Below, one piece after another: positions 52,987 to 63,622 of a stretch of 64,000 nt of DNA. Under the pieces are notes generated by a model. The model ran no database searches. It had not been told where the DNA came from and worked only from the letters and a program-made list of their open reading frames with translations. This DNA comes from Marivita sp. (GTDB taxonomy: Bacteria > Pseudomonadota > Alphaproteobacteria > Rhodobacterales > Rhodobacteraceae): positions 62,001 to 126,000 of the forward strand of contig NZ_JAIPUS010000002.1 of assembly GCF_020055675.1 (NCBI RefSeq), given 5' to 3'. The position numbers were made by a program, and so were the translations under genes. Position 1 is the first letter of the stretch, and each line of letters starts with the position of its first letter.

Positions 52987-54675
52987 ATGGCCCATGACGG
53001 ACAAGACCTGACCCTGACCACCGAAACGATCCTGCCCGACCTGCTGATGCTGACCGCTGCGGCGCTCGACCCCGCAAACGCCATCCTTGATCTGGCCAAC
53101 ACCCGCGTGCGCGACATGGTCGAAACGGATGGTCGCATCTCGGGTACCCTGATCGAGGAAAACCAGACCGCGGCGCACGGGCTGGCATGGCTCGCCACCT
53201 ACGTGGAATCGCTGCGCCAGATGCAGGATTGGGCCGAACGGCTTGACGCCGATGGCACGTTTGGAGAGGTTGAAAAGCTGATCCACCAGATCGCCTTTGG
53301 CGAATACCTGTGGCAGATCTACGGCGGCATCCAGATGAACCAGGGCGAAATCGTCCGGCTTCAGGATATCGGCCTGAGCCAGGACGACATGCGCGCCCTG
53401 ATGACCCCCGAAGTCATGCAACTCACCAAGGCCGGCAACACACAGGCCGCGCGCCTGCGCCTTGTGAATCTCATGCAGGAGCGTAGCGCAGAGTTGACGG
53501 TGGGGGCTTGCGGCCTCGATGAAGAGCTTGAGATGATCCGCGAGCAATTCCGCCGCTTCTCCGTCGACAAGGTCGCGCCATACGCCCAGGAATGGCACCT
53601 CAAGGATGAGCTGATCCCGATGGAAATCATCGACGACCTGGCTGAAATGGGTGTGTTCGGGCTGACCATCCCCGAAGACCATGGCGGCCTCGGGATGAGC
53701 AAGAATTCCATGTGTGTCGTCTCCGAAGAACTGTCGCGTGGTTATATCGGTGTCGGCTCACTCGGCACCCGGTCCGAAATTGCCGCCGAACTGGTGATCG
53801 CCGGCGGCACCGAGGATCAGAAGGCGAAATGGCTACCAGGCCTTGCGTCGGGAGAAATTCTTCCGACGGCCGTTTTCACCGAGCCCAATACCGGCTCTGA
53901 TCTTGGCAGCCTGCGGACGAAGGCCGTTCAGGACGAGAATGGCGACTGGATCCTGAACGGAAACAAGACGTGGATCACCCATGCCGCTCGAACCCATGTG
54001 ATGACAGTGCTGGCCCGGACCTTGCCGGACACCGACAATTACAAGGGCCTGTCGATGTTCCTGGCGGAAAAGACTCCCGGCACCGACGAAGCCCCGTGGC
54101 AGGATCCGGGGATTTCGGGCGGCGAGATCGAGGTCCTCGGCTATCGCGGGATGAAGGAATACACGCTCAATTTCGATGACTTCAAGGTCAAGGGCGAGAA
54201 CCTTCTTGGCCTGGAACAGGGCCAGGGCTTCAAGCAATTGATGGAAACCTTCGAGAGCGCCCGCATCCAGACCGCCGCGCGGGCCATCGGCGTGGCGCAA
54301 TCCGCGCTGGACGAAGGCATGGACTATGCGCGGGATCGCAAGCAGTTCGGAAAGTCGCTCATCAACTTCCCGCGCGTCGCGTCGAAACTGGCGATGATGG
54401 CGGTGGAGATCATGGTCGCGCGGCAGCTCACCTATTTTTCAGCCCGCGAAAAAGACGAGGGGCGCCGCTGCGACCTTGAGGCTGGCATGGCCAAACTGCT
54501 TGGCGCACGTGTGGCCTGGGCTGCCGCCGACAATTCACTGCAGATCCACGGTGGCAACGGCTTTGCCCTAGAATACAAGATCAGCCGCATCCTGTGTGAC
54601 GCGCGCATCCTGAACATCTTTGAAGGTGCGGCCGAGATTCAGGCGCAGGTGATCGCGCGACGCTTGCTCGGCTAG
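52987..54675 (+). CDS. mcd: Acyl-CoA dehydrogenase, probable (2S)-methylsuccinyl-CoA dehydrogenase
   Basis: 562 residues, about 180 longer than ordinary acyl-CoA dehydrogenases. The N-terminal extension (ILPDLLMLTAAALDPANAILD, then RISGTLIEENQTAAHGLAWLATYVESLRQM) is characteristic of Mcd in the ethylmalonyl-CoA pathway. The catalytic core has VFTEPNTGSDLGSLRTKA, WITHAARTHVM, DRKQFGKSLINF and QIHGGNGFALEYKISRILCDARILNIFEGAAEIQ. It oxidises methylsuccinyl-CoA to mesaconyl-CoA, giving electrons to EtfAB. ATG 52987 is used. A related long dehydrogenase cannot be wholly excluded. Confidence 0.82.
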   Translation: MAHDGQDLTLTTETILPDLLMLTAAALDPANAILDLANTRVRDMVETDGRISGTLIEENQTAAHGLAWLATYVESLRQMQDWAERLDADGTFGEVEKLIHQIAFGEYLWQIYGGIQMNQGEIVRLQDIGLSQDDMRALMTPEVMQLTKAGNTQAARLRLVNLMQERSAELTVGACGLDEELEMIREQFRRFSVDKVAPYAQEWHLKDELIPMEIIDDLAEMGVFGLTIPEDHGGLGMSKNSMCVVSEELSRGYIGVGSLGTRSEIAAELVIAGGTEDQKAKWLPGLASGEILPTAVFTEPNTGSDLGSLRTKAVQDENGDWILNGNKTWITHAARTHVMTVLARTLPDTDNYKGLSMFLAEKTPGTDEAPWQDPGISGGEIEVLGYRGMKEYTLNFDDFKVKGENLLGLEQGQGFKQLMETFESARIQTAARAIGVAQSALDEGMDYARDRKQFGKSLINFPRVASKLAMMAVEIMVARQLTYFSAREKDEGRRCDLEAGMAKLLGARVAWAAADNSLQIHGGNGFALEYKISRILCDARILNIFEGAAEIQAQVIARRLLG

Positions 54676-54698
54676 AACGCCTCGAAGCACCACCTCTT

Positions 54699-54729
54699 GA
54701 AGGCCGGTAACCAGTCCGGCCTTCTTTTT
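54699..54729 (+). terminator. Intrinsic terminator after the acyl-CoA dehydrogenase gene
   Basis: A perfect 9-bp stem (GAAGGCCGG / CCGGCCTTC) with an eight-base loop is followed directly by TTTTT, 23 bp past the stop. Confidence 0.92.
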
Positions 54730-54816
54730 CGTCTGCGGCGCGGTCGCCTGATCTGCATCAAGGACCGGCGCACGATGGAATGCTCTTGCGAACCAAACAC
54801 ATCGCAGGAGCATGAT

Positions 54817-55152
54817 ATGAACTGGAAAGCCAAACTGAACGACACCAAGACACAGTTGAAATCCCTCAACGGTCTCATCCCGAACACCTCTGCCGCCTTT
54901 GCGGCGCTAGGCAAAACGGTCAAGACAGATGCGGCACTGAAATTCAAGGAAAAGGAATACGTCGCGCTTGGCATCGCGGTGGCGACACGCTGCGAACCCT
55001 GTATCCTGTTCCATGTCGAAGCGCTTGTGCGCCTCGGTGCGACCCGCGAAGAGATCGGCGAGATTCTGGCAACCTGCGTCCAGATGGGGGGCGGCCCGGG
55101 CCTGATGTATGCGGGCAAGGCGCTCGAGGTCTACGACGAACTGGTGGCATGA
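54817..55152 (+). CDS. Carboxymuconolactone decarboxylase / AhpD-like protein
   Basis: 111 residues. KFKEKEYVALGIAVATRCEPCILFHVEALVRLGATREEI contains the C-x2-C...H arrangement of AhpD-type thiol peroxidase partners, and GGGPGLMYAGKALEVYDEL is the usual end. Reduces peroxides or another disulfide-linked partner; the partner is unknown. ATG 54817 has GCAGGAG upstream. Confidence 0.9.
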   Translation: MNWKAKLNDTKTQLKSLNGLIPNTSAAFAALGKTVKTDAALKFKEKEYVALGIAVATRCEPCILFHVEALVRLGATREEIGEILATCVQMGGGPGLMYAGKALEVYDELVA

Positions 55153-55230
55153 TCCTGCGACACTTTGGGGGATGCAGATTACTGGCCTCCCCCATACATA
55201 TTCCAAGTGCAATATATGAAAGTGACAATC

Positions 55231-55662
55231 ATGTCCAAATCACCTCTTGTCCTCGCGCTGGTTCTGGTCTCGACAAGCGCAATGGCCCAACAGGGCAACC
55301 CCGGCGGGCATTTCGTCGAAAACTGGGACATTGACTCGGATGGCCAGGTGACGCTGGCCGAAGCCACCGAACGGCGTGGCGACGTGTTCCTGACATTCGA
55401 TGCCGATGAAGACGGTGTGCTGACAGCCGAAGAGTATGACCTCTTCGACGAGGCCCGCGCACTGGACATGGCCGAAAACGGGATGGGCAAAGGAGCGGGC
55501 AATCGCAACCCGGCCAATGGCATGTTGCGCGAGGTCACGGATGCCGATGGCGATGGCAACGTCACCCGCGACGAATTCCTGAATGCTGTGCCTGCCTGGT
55601 TTGCAGGCATGGATCGCAACGGCGACAACGTGGTGACCACAGCCGATTTCGGCCGGGGCTGA
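55231..55662 (+). CDS. Periplasmic EF-hand protein
   Basis: 143 residues from ATG 55231; ATG 55216 is an alternative. A signal peptide (SKSPLVLALVLVSTSAMAQ) is followed by four EF-hand-like calcium loops: DIDSDGQVTLAE, DADEDGVLTAEE, DADGDGNVTRDE and DRNGDNVVTTAD. The last loop lacks the closing acidic residue in standard position. Likely calcium-binding in the periplasm; function unknown. No good ribosome site at either start. Confidence 0.82.
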   Translation: MSKSPLVLALVLVSTSAMAQQGNPGGHFVENWDIDSDGQVTLAEATERRGDVFLTFDADEDGVLTAEEYDLFDEARALDMAENGMGKGAGNRNPANGMLREVTDADGDGNVTRDEFLNAVPAWFAGMDRNGDNVVTTADFGRG

Positions 55663-55702
55663 CGCACAACGCGCGGCAGGGGCGTTTTTCCGTCTACGGA
55701 AA

Positions 55703-55726
55703 ACCGGACGCGTTGACGCGTCCGGT
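55703..55726 (-). terminator. Terminator between EF-hand gene and dehydrogenase
   Basis: A perfect 10-bp stem (ACCGGACGCG / CGCGTCCGGT) with a four-base loop. On the minus strand it is followed by TTTCC, 10 bp past the stop of the leftward flavoprotein gene. A second small hairpin with T and A tails adjoins it and may serve the EF-hand gene. Confidence 0.6.
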
Positions 55727-55736
55727 TGCGCCTGGG

Positions 55737-58241
55737 TCATCCGTCCTTGCGGATGGCCTCGTTTTTGGGATCATAGGGGCTGTCCTCGACAACCTCCGCA
55801 TCCCAAAGCTGATCGAACATCTTGACCTGCAACTTCGTCCCCGGCACCGCCAGGTCCGGCGCCACATAGCCCATGCCGATGGATTTCCCGAAGGTCACGG
55901 AATATCCGCCAGATGTCAGGCGCCCGACGCGGGCGTCGCCATTGTAGAGCGCCTCGCGGCCCCAGGGGTCGGCATCCGCAGGCCCATCGATCAGCACCGT
56001 GCAGCACTTGGACCGCACACCGGTTTCCTGTAGCGCGGCCTTGCCGTGGAAGTCTTTCGACAGATCAACGAACCTCGGCAGATCGGCTTCCAAGGGCGTC
56101 CCATCCCGGCCTAGCTCATGGCCGAAAGCCCGGTAGCTTTTTTCCTGCCGCAGCCAGTTCTGTGCCCGCGCGCCAACAAGCTTCATGCCATGCTTGGCCC
56201 CGGCCATCATCAGCAAATCCCACAGGTAATTCTGCATTTCGATCGGATGGTGCAGCTCCCAGCCCAACTCCCCGGTGTAGGCGACGCGGATCGCCTTGAC
56301 CGGACACATGCCCAACTCGATGTTGCGCACAGACAGCCACGGAAAGCGCTTGTTCGACAATACAGTATCCGGGTTGACATCCTTGATGATCTCCCGCAGA
56401 ACGTCGCGCGATCCGGGCCCGGCGATGGCGAAGACGCCCCATCTTGTGGTAACGTCCTCTTCTTTGATGCGACCGAACTCGGCCTCTTTGTCAGCGATGG
56501 CCTTGTAGAGGAAATCTTCGTCATAGGCATGCAGACCGCCCGAAGAGACAAGGTAGTAGTCCTCCTCGCCTTCGCGCACGATGGTGTACTCCGTGCGCGT
56601 CGTGCCGTGACTGGTCAATGCATACGTCAGGTTGATGCGGCCGACCTTGGGCAGCTTGTTGCAGGTGAACCAATCGAGAAAGGCCGTCGCCCCCGGCCCG
56701 GTCAGACGGTGCTTGGCGAAGGCGCTGCCGTCGATCAAGCCGACGCCGGAGCGGATCGCTTCGGCTTCGACCTTGGCGTAGTCCCACCAGCCACCGCGAC
56801 GGAAACTGCGCGCATCGTGATCGAAGGTCTCGGGCGCATCCAGCGGTCCGTAATAGTTCGGACGCTCCCAGCCATTCACGCAGCCGAATTGCGCCCCCAG
56901 CGCCTTTTGCCGGTCGTACGCCGGGGCCGTACGAAGCGGACGACAGGCCGGGCGCTCTTCGTCCGGATGGTGCAGGATGTAGACGTGTTCGTAAGCTTCC
57001 TCGTTCTTGCGGGCTGCATATTCGGTCGTCATCCAGTCCTGACCAAAGCGGCGCGGGTCCAGGCTGGCCATGTCGATCTCTGCTTCGCCTTCGACCATCA
57101 GATCGGCCAGATACTTGCCCGCGCCGCCCGCGGCGGTGATGCCAAAGCTGAACCCCTCGGCCAGCCACATGTTTCGCAGCCCCGGCGCCGGTCCCATCAG
57201 TGGATTGCCGTCCGGCGTATAGCAGATCGGGCCATTGAAATCGGCCTTGAGACCGGCCGTTTCGGTCGTCGGAATGCGGTGTATCATCGACATGTATTCT
57301 TCCTCGATCCGCTCAAGATCGAGCGGGAAGAGGTCAGCGCGGAAACTGTCGGGGCAGCCGTATTCAAAGCGCGCCGGCGCATTGAACTCGTAGGGTCCCA
57401 GCATCCAGCCACCCCGCTCTTCCCGGACATACCACTTGGCATCGGCGTCGCGCAGCACGGGATGTTCGATATTGCCCGCCTCGCGGTACTTGAGCAGCTC
57501 GGGATCGGGTTCCGTGATGATATATTGATGCTCCACCGGGATCGCCGGCATCTTGATCCCCAAAAGCTGCGCGATGCGCTGCGAATGGTTGCCGGATGCG
57601 GTCACGACATGCTCGGCGCTGACCACGGTCTGCTCATCAGAGGGCACGAGGTTGCCACCTTTTTCCACCATCCTGGTCAGCGTGACGTCCCAATGGTCCC
57701 CGGTCCAGGTAAAGGCGTCGGCCTGCCACTTGCGCTCGATCGTGACGCCCCGCTGCCGGGCGCCCTTGGCCATCGCGATGGTCACATCGGCCGGGTTGAT
57801 ATAGCCATCCGTCGGGTGATAGATCGCGCCTTCGAGATCGTCAGTGCGCACCAAGGGCCAGCGTTCCTTGATCTGCGCCGGTGTCATCCACTCGTAGGGC
57901 ACATCGCAGGTCTCGGCGGTTGTGGCGTAAACCATGTACTCGTCCATCCGCGCCTTGGTCTGGGCCATGCGCAGGTTGCCAACAACGGAAAACCCGGCGT
58001 TGAGCCCTGTCTCTTCCTCGAGTGTCTTGTAGAACTTGATCGAGTAGTCGTGGATATGAGTCGTGGCATAGGACATGTTGAAATACGGCAGAAGACCCGC
58101 CGAATGCCAGGTTGAACCAGCGGTCAGCTCATCGCGTTCGATCAGCATCACATCCTGCCAACCGGCGCGGGCGAGATGATAGGCAATCGATGTGCCGATG
58201 GCGCCACCACCTACTACCAGGGCTTTGACATGCGTTTTCAT
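55737..58241 (-). CDS. FAD-dependent dehydrogenase with GcvT domain (dimethylglycine/sarcosine dehydrogenase-like)
   Basis: 834 residues. The N-terminal FAD domain KALVVGGGAIGTSIAYHLARAGWQDVMLIERDELTAGSTWHSAGLLP, then DGYINPADVT and HQYIITEPDPE, is of the DAO type, with the likely FAD-linking His in STWHSAG. The C-terminal half is a GcvT-like folate domain (SGVGLIDGSAFAKHRLTGPGA, AYTGELGWELHHP, GYVAPDLAVPGT). Such enzymes demethylate N-methylated amines and pass formaldehyde to tetrahydrofolate. The exact substrate is inferred only. Confidence 0.88.
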   Translation of the reverse strand: MKTHVKALVVGGGAIGTSIAYHLARAGWQDVMLIERDELTAGSTWHSAGLLPYFNMSYATTHIHDYSIKFYKTLEEETGLNAGFSVVGNLRMAQTKARMDEYMVYATTAETCDVPYEWMTPAQIKERWPLVRTDDLEGAIYHPTDGYINPADVTIAMAKGARQRGVTIERKWQADAFTWTGDHWDVTLTRMVEKGGNLVPSDEQTVVSAEHVVTASGNHSQRIAQLLGIKMPAIPVEHQYIITEPDPELLKYREAGNIEHPVLRDADAKWYVREERGGWMLGPYEFNAPARFEYGCPDSFRADLFPLDLERIEEEYMSMIHRIPTTETAGLKADFNGPICYTPDGNPLMGPAPGLRNMWLAEGFSFGITAAGGAGKYLADLMVEGEAEIDMASLDPRRFGQDWMTTEYAARKNEEAYEHVYILHHPDEERPACRPLRTAPAYDRQKALGAQFGCVNGWERPNYYGPLDAPETFDHDARSFRRGGWWDYAKVEAEAIRSGVGLIDGSAFAKHRLTGPGATAFLDWFTCNKLPKVGRINLTYALTSHGTTRTEYTIVREGEEDYYLVSSGGLHAYDEDFLYKAIADKEAEFGRIKEEDVTTRWGVFAIAGPGSRDVLREIIKDVNPDTVLSNKRFPWLSVRNIELGMCPVKAIRVAYTGELGWELHHPIEMQNYLWDLLMMAGAKHGMKLVGARAQNWLRQEKSYRAFGHELGRDGTPLEADLPRFVDLSKDFHGKAALQETGVRSKCCTVLIDGPADADPWGREALYNGDARVGRLTSGGYSVTFGKSIGMGYVAPDLAVPGTKLQVKMFDQLWDAEVVEDSPYDPKNEAIRKDG

Positions 58242-58351
58242 GGGTGTTCACTCCAGGGCGTTTGACCCCGTGAATACCGTTCGTTCAGCACCGCCGCGAA
58301 ACCGCTCCGACACGTTGCGGCAGGAAAACGACGCGTCGTCGATTCAGACCC

Positions 58352-58810
58352 TTAGCGCGCGGCTCGCGCCCGCGGGAAAAGGGATGTTTCCGGCGCAAGC
58401 GCGCTTTCCGCCAAGGCCAGTTCGACCTCGGCTGTTGCATTGACGTGCACCACGCCCTCGGCGCCTGCCACGGGTTCGATGGTGCCTTCGGACCCGGTTT
58501 CGCCCTGGTTGGCTTCGGCGGCGACACCGGAAGGCACGGCGGAAGGCAGGGGGAGCGTGTCGAGCATGTCAGACGCACCGGCCCATTCGGCGCCAGTTTG
58601 CAGCCCGTTCCGCGCAACCTCCAGCCTGGAGAGGACAAATTCCGCCTCGGCGCCATAGCGGTCGAGAACCGACACTGAGTATTGTGCCGTCGAATAGTCG
58701 TAGTTGGCCATCTTGGCTTGCCGGGTATAGTCCCAAATGCCGACGATTGCGGCCAGACCGGCTGCGTAGAACCCAAGTTTGAGAATACCTTTTAAAAATT
58801 TGACTACCAT
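58352..58810 (-). CDS. Hypothetical single-pass membrane protein
   Basis: 152 residues. The N-terminus VVKFLKGILKLGFYAAGLAAIVGIWDYTRQAKMANYDYSTAQ has one hydrophobic helix (about 8-26). The rest is Ala/Glu-rich with low complexity (SAVPSGVAAEANQGETGSEG) and no motif that I recognise. It lies divergent from mreB across 333 bp, and upstream of the flavoprotein on the same strand. Codon usage looks like its neighbours. Confidence 0.65.
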   Translation of the reverse strand: MVVKFLKGILKLGFYAAGLAAIVGIWDYTRQAKMANYDYSTAQYSVSVLDRYGAEAEFVLSRLEVARNGLQTGAEWAGASDMLDTLPLPSAVPSGVAAEANQGETGSEGTIEPVAGAEGVVHVNATAEVELALAESALAPETSLFPRARAAR

Positions 58811-60190
<1,380 letters not shown>

Positions 60191-60219
60191 TCTGACCACC
60201 CTTTCGGGAAAGGGGAATC

Positions 60220-61146
60220 GTGGCAAAGAACGGCACGAACAGCGAAGCCTACACAACCCCGCTGCGGCGATTGCTGCTGGCGGCAGTGATCCTGTGCCTT
60301 CTGGGCCTCTTTTTCATCTGGCGCATCGACAGCCCACGCGTTGAACGCTTCCGTGCGGCAGTGATCGACAGGGTGTTGCCCAGCTTTGACTGGGCGATGG
60401 CGCCGGTGACGGCAACGGTCAACCTGGCCCGTGATTTTCGCAGTTACCAACGGATTTACGAACAAAACCAGGAGCTGCGCCGCGAGCTGCGCCAGATGTC
60501 GTCCTGGAAGGAAGCGGCGCTGCAACTGGAACAGGAAAACGCCAAGCTGCGCGATCTGAACAACGTTCGGCTCGATCCGCGCCTGACCTATATCACCGGC
60601 GTTGTTCTGGCTGACAGTGGCTCACCATTTCGCCAGTCATTGCTGATAAATGTCGGATCGCGAGACGGAATCGTTGACGGATGGGCCACGATGGATGGGA
60701 CGGGGCTTGTCGGGCGTGTGTCGGGCGTCGGGGCGAACACCAGCCGTGTGATCATGCTCACCGATGCCACCAGCCGTATTCCCGCGACGATCCAGCCGTC
60801 GGGTCAGCGCGCATTGATCGTCGGCGACAACAGCCCGGCGCCGCCCATCGACTTTCTGGAAAACCCCGACCAGGTGCGCCCCGGTGACCGCATCGTAACC
60901 TCGGGCGATGGCGACGTATTCCCTCCCGGCTTGTTGATCGGTCAGGTGGCACAAGACCCCGGCGGACGCCTGCGCACGCGTCCTGCGGCTGATTTCGAAC
61001 GGCTCGAATTCCTGCGCGTTCTGCGGGATCACGGCGCGCGCCGGGTGTCCAACCCGTCCGCCCTGATCCTGCCGGAAACGCCTCCGACTGCGGCCCCCAC
61101 CACAGAACCCGATGTCGACGCAACAACGTCAGAGCGTGAAAACTGA
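60220..61146 (+). CDS. mreC: Rod-shape-determining protein MreC
   Basis: 308 residues from GTG 60220. One N-terminal helix (LLLAAVILCLLGLFFIWRI), a coiled coil (YQRIYEQNQELRRELRQMSSW, continuing EAALQLEQENAKLRDLNNV), then the beta-rich MreC core (LINVGSRDGIVDGWATMDGTGLVGRVSGVG, GDRIVTSGDGDVFPPGLLIGQV) and a disordered Pro/Thr tail. Periplasmic activator of PBP2. Its TGA overlaps the mreD ATG. Confidence 0.96.
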   Translation: MAKNGTNSEAYTTPLRRLLLAAVILCLLGLFFIWRIDSPRVERFRAAVIDRVLPSFDWAMAPVTATVNLARDFRSYQRIYEQNQELRRELRQMSSWKEAALQLEQENAKLRDLNNVRLDPRLTYITGVVLADSGSPFRQSLLINVGSRDGIVDGWATMDGTGLVGRVSGVGANTSRVIMLTDATSRIPATIQPSGQRALIVGDNSPAPPIDFLENPDQVRPGDRIVTSGDGDVFPPGLLIGQVAQDPGGRLRTRPAADFERLEFLRVLRDHGARRVSNPSALILPETPPTAAPTTEPDVDATTSEREN

Positions 61147-61682
61147 TGGATCCCGGCCTGCTGAAGACCTGGGGCATGCGTCTGCTGTTCGTGTTTCTGG
61201 CCCTGATCATCCAGTTTTTCCATTTGTTGCCGCTGAACCCGGCACCCAGCCAATGGGCCGGACCGGATGTTCTGGTGGCCATCATCTTTGCATGGTCCGT
61301 CCGGCGGCCCGATTACGTGCCGATGCTGTTGGTCGCCTTGGTGATGCTGATGGCGGACATGATGCTGCAACGCCCTCCCGGCCTGTGGGCCGTCCTGGTG
61401 GTTTGTGCGGCGGAATGGCTCAAATCTCGCGAGCGGCGACAGCGCGAATCGACTTTTGTCCTTGAATGGCTCACCTTCGCAAGTACCTTGGTGGTGATCA
61501 CCATGATCTATCGCGCAGTGACAATGCTCCTGATGCCTTCGCCAGGTGTATTAGGTCTGAGCCTTGTGCAGCTGCTCATGACCATTGCGATTTACCCGGT
61601 GGTCGTCGCGGTATCCTATGCGCTTTTGGGCGTAAGGCGCGCCGCGCCAGGTGACGTGGACAGATTTGGCAAACCGATATGA
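61146..61682 (+). CDS. mreD: Rod-shape-determining protein MreD
   Basis: 178 residues with about five transmembrane helices (LFVFLALIIQFFHLLPL, VLVAIIFAWSVRRPDYVPMLLVALVMLMADMML, LTFASTLVVITMIYRAV and others). Small polytopic partner of MreC in the Rod complex. Overlaps mreC by one base (TGATG) and mrdA by four (ATGA). Confidence 0.93.
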   Translation: MDPGLLKTWGMRLLFVFLALIIQFFHLLPLNPAPSQWAGPDVLVAIIFAWSVRRPDYVPMLLVALVMLMADMMLQRPPGLWAVLVVCAAEWLKSRERRQRESTFVLEWLTFASTLVVITMIYRAVTMLLMPSPGVLGLSLVQLLMTIAIYPVVVAVSYALLGVRRAAPGDVDRFGKPI

Positions 61683-63622
61683 GACGATCACCAAAGGATT
61701 CAGCCGAAAGCGTCCGCCGGATTTCCCGCCGCGGTGTCATCCTTGGCGGGGTACAGCTTGCCTTTTCGGCGGCCCTCGGTCTGCGGATGCAGCATCTTCA
61801 GGTCGATCAGGCGGATGAATTCCGCCTTCTCGCCGAAGAGAACCGCATCAACATCCGCCTGATCCCTCCCACCCGTGGCCAGATCTTCGACCGCAATGGC
61901 ATGATCCTTGCCGCAAACGAACTGTCCTACCGGATCACCATGGTCAAGGAGGACGCCGGCAATGTCGACGACGTGATCGCGCGGCTGTCGTCGCTGGTGG
62001 AACTGGACGAGGGCGAGCTGAACCGCGCGCTGACGGAGATGCAGCGCAGCGCGCCGTTCCTGCCGGTCACCGTGGCCGAGCGTGTGACATGGGAGGATAT
62101 CAGCCGTGTCGCGGTGAATGCCCCGGCCCTGCCCGGTGTGACACCGGAGGTCGGCCTGTCTCGGGTCTATCCCCGCCGCCGGGATTTTGCCCACGTCGTC
62201 GGCTATGTCGGCCCGGTCAGCGACCGTGACCTTGCACGATATGAAGCCCCTGATCCGGTGCTGCGCATTCCCCGGTTCCAAATTGGCAAAGTCGGGATAG
62301 AGGCGCGCCACGAAGAGGTATTGCGGGGTCGTGCCGGGGCCAAGCATGTCGAGGTAAACGCCGTTGGCCGTGTCATGCGCGAACTTGGTCGCCGCGAAGG
62401 CGCGCCCGGCGCAGACCTTCAGCTGACCGTCGACAGCAGGCTGCAAGCCTATATTCAAGCCCGGCTGGGCGACGAAAGCGCCTCGGTCGTGGTGATGGAT
62501 GTCACCAATGGCGATCTGCTCGGGATTGCCTCTTCGCCCTCCTACGATCCGAACGAGTTCGTGCGCGGGATCTCGGTTTCGGACTACGGCGAATTGCGCG
62601 ACAATGATCACCGTCCGCTGGCCTCGAAGACGGTTCAGGATGCCTATCCGCCCGGATCGACCTTCAAGATGGTCACGGCACTGGCCGCAATGGATGCCGG
62701 CGTGGTCGCCCCCGATGAAACCGTTTGGTGCCCCGGTCACATGGAGGTCGGTGGTCGCCGGTTCCATTGCTGGAAACGGGCAGGCCACGGGCACATGGAC
62801 CTTGAAGAATCGCTGCGGGAAAGTTGCGATGTCTATTTTTACGACCTCGCCCTGAAAGTCGGGATCGAACGGATATCGCAGACCGCGCGGCGGCTCGGGC
62901 TGGGCCAGGCCTTTGGCATCGGCATGTCCGCTGTGACCAATGGCCTGATGCCCGACAAGGACTGGAAAAAGCGCGAGCGCGGGGCTGGCTGGGTGATCGG
63001 CGATACGGTGAATGCCGCCATTGGACAGGGCTTTGTCCTGACCTCGCCGCTGCAGCTTGCGGTGATGGCCGCGCGCCTGTCCAATGGCAAGGCGGTTGTT
63101 CCGCGCCTGGTGCGCAGTGTCGATGGCGTCACGCCGCCAGCACAGGAAGGCGAGGCGTTGGGGTTCAACGAAAACCACCTGCGCCAGATCAGGCGTGCGA
63201 TGTTCTCTGTGAGCAACAACCGCCGGGGCACGGCCTATAGTTCCCGTATCATCGATGAAGCATACCGGATGGCGGGCAAGACCGGCACCAGCCAAGTGCG
63301 CAACATCACCGCCGCCGAACGTGCGCGCGGCGTGACCCGCAACGAGGATCTGCCATGGAATCGCCGGGACCACGCGCTCTTCGTGAACTATGCGCCTTAC
63401 GATAATCCCAGGATCGCCGTTTCGGTGGTTGTCGAACATGGTGGCGGCGGGTCCGCCGCAGCCGCACCGATTGCGCGCGATGTGACTTTGCAGGCACTCT
63501 ACGGCGACAGCCCACCGCTCGAGGCCTACCCTGCCAAGGATCGCGAACGCATCCGCACCCAGCAGGACCGCCTGCAGCAGGTCCTTCGCGCCAACGATCC
63601 GGAGGGGTGGAGCCGGGCATGA
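61679..63622 (+). CDS. mrdA: Penicillin-binding protein 2
   Basis: 647 residues. One N-terminal helix (RGVILGGVQLAFSAALGL) and pedestal domain (IPPTRGQIFDRNGMILAANELSYRI) are followed by the transpeptidase: active Ser in YPPGSTFKMVTALAAM, the SxN-type box ESCDVYF, and AGKTGTSQVRN. It cross-links peptidoglycan during elongation with RodA. Its TGA overlaps the rodA start. Confidence 0.97.
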   Translation: MRRSPKDSAESVRRISRRGVILGGVQLAFSAALGLRMQHLQVDQADEFRLLAEENRINIRLIPPTRGQIFDRNGMILAANELSYRITMVKEDAGNVDDVIARLSSLVELDEGELNRALTEMQRSAPFLPVTVAERVTWEDISRVAVNAPALPGVTPEVGLSRVYPRRRDFAHVVGYVGPVSDRDLARYEAPDPVLRIPRFQIGKVGIEARHEEVLRGRAGAKHVEVNAVGRVMRELGRREGAPGADLQLTVDSRLQAYIQARLGDESASVVVMDVTNGDLLGIASSPSYDPNEFVRGISVSDYGELRDNDHRPLASKTVQDAYPPGSTFKMVTALAAMDAGVVAPDETVWCPGHMEVGGRRFHCWKRAGHGHMDLEESLRESCDVYFYDLALKVGIERISQTARRLGLGQAFGIGMSAVTNGLMPDKDWKKRERGAGWVIGDTVNAAIGQGFVLTSPLQLAVMAARLSNGKAVVPRLVRSVDGVTPPAQEGEALGFNENHLRQIRRAMFSVSNNRRGTAYSSRIIDEAYRMAGKTGTSQVRNITAAERARGVTRNEDLPWNRRDHALFVNYAPYDNPRIAVSVVVEHGGGGSAAAAPIARDVTLQALYGDSPPLEAYPAKDRERIRTQQDRLQQVLRANDPEGWSRA

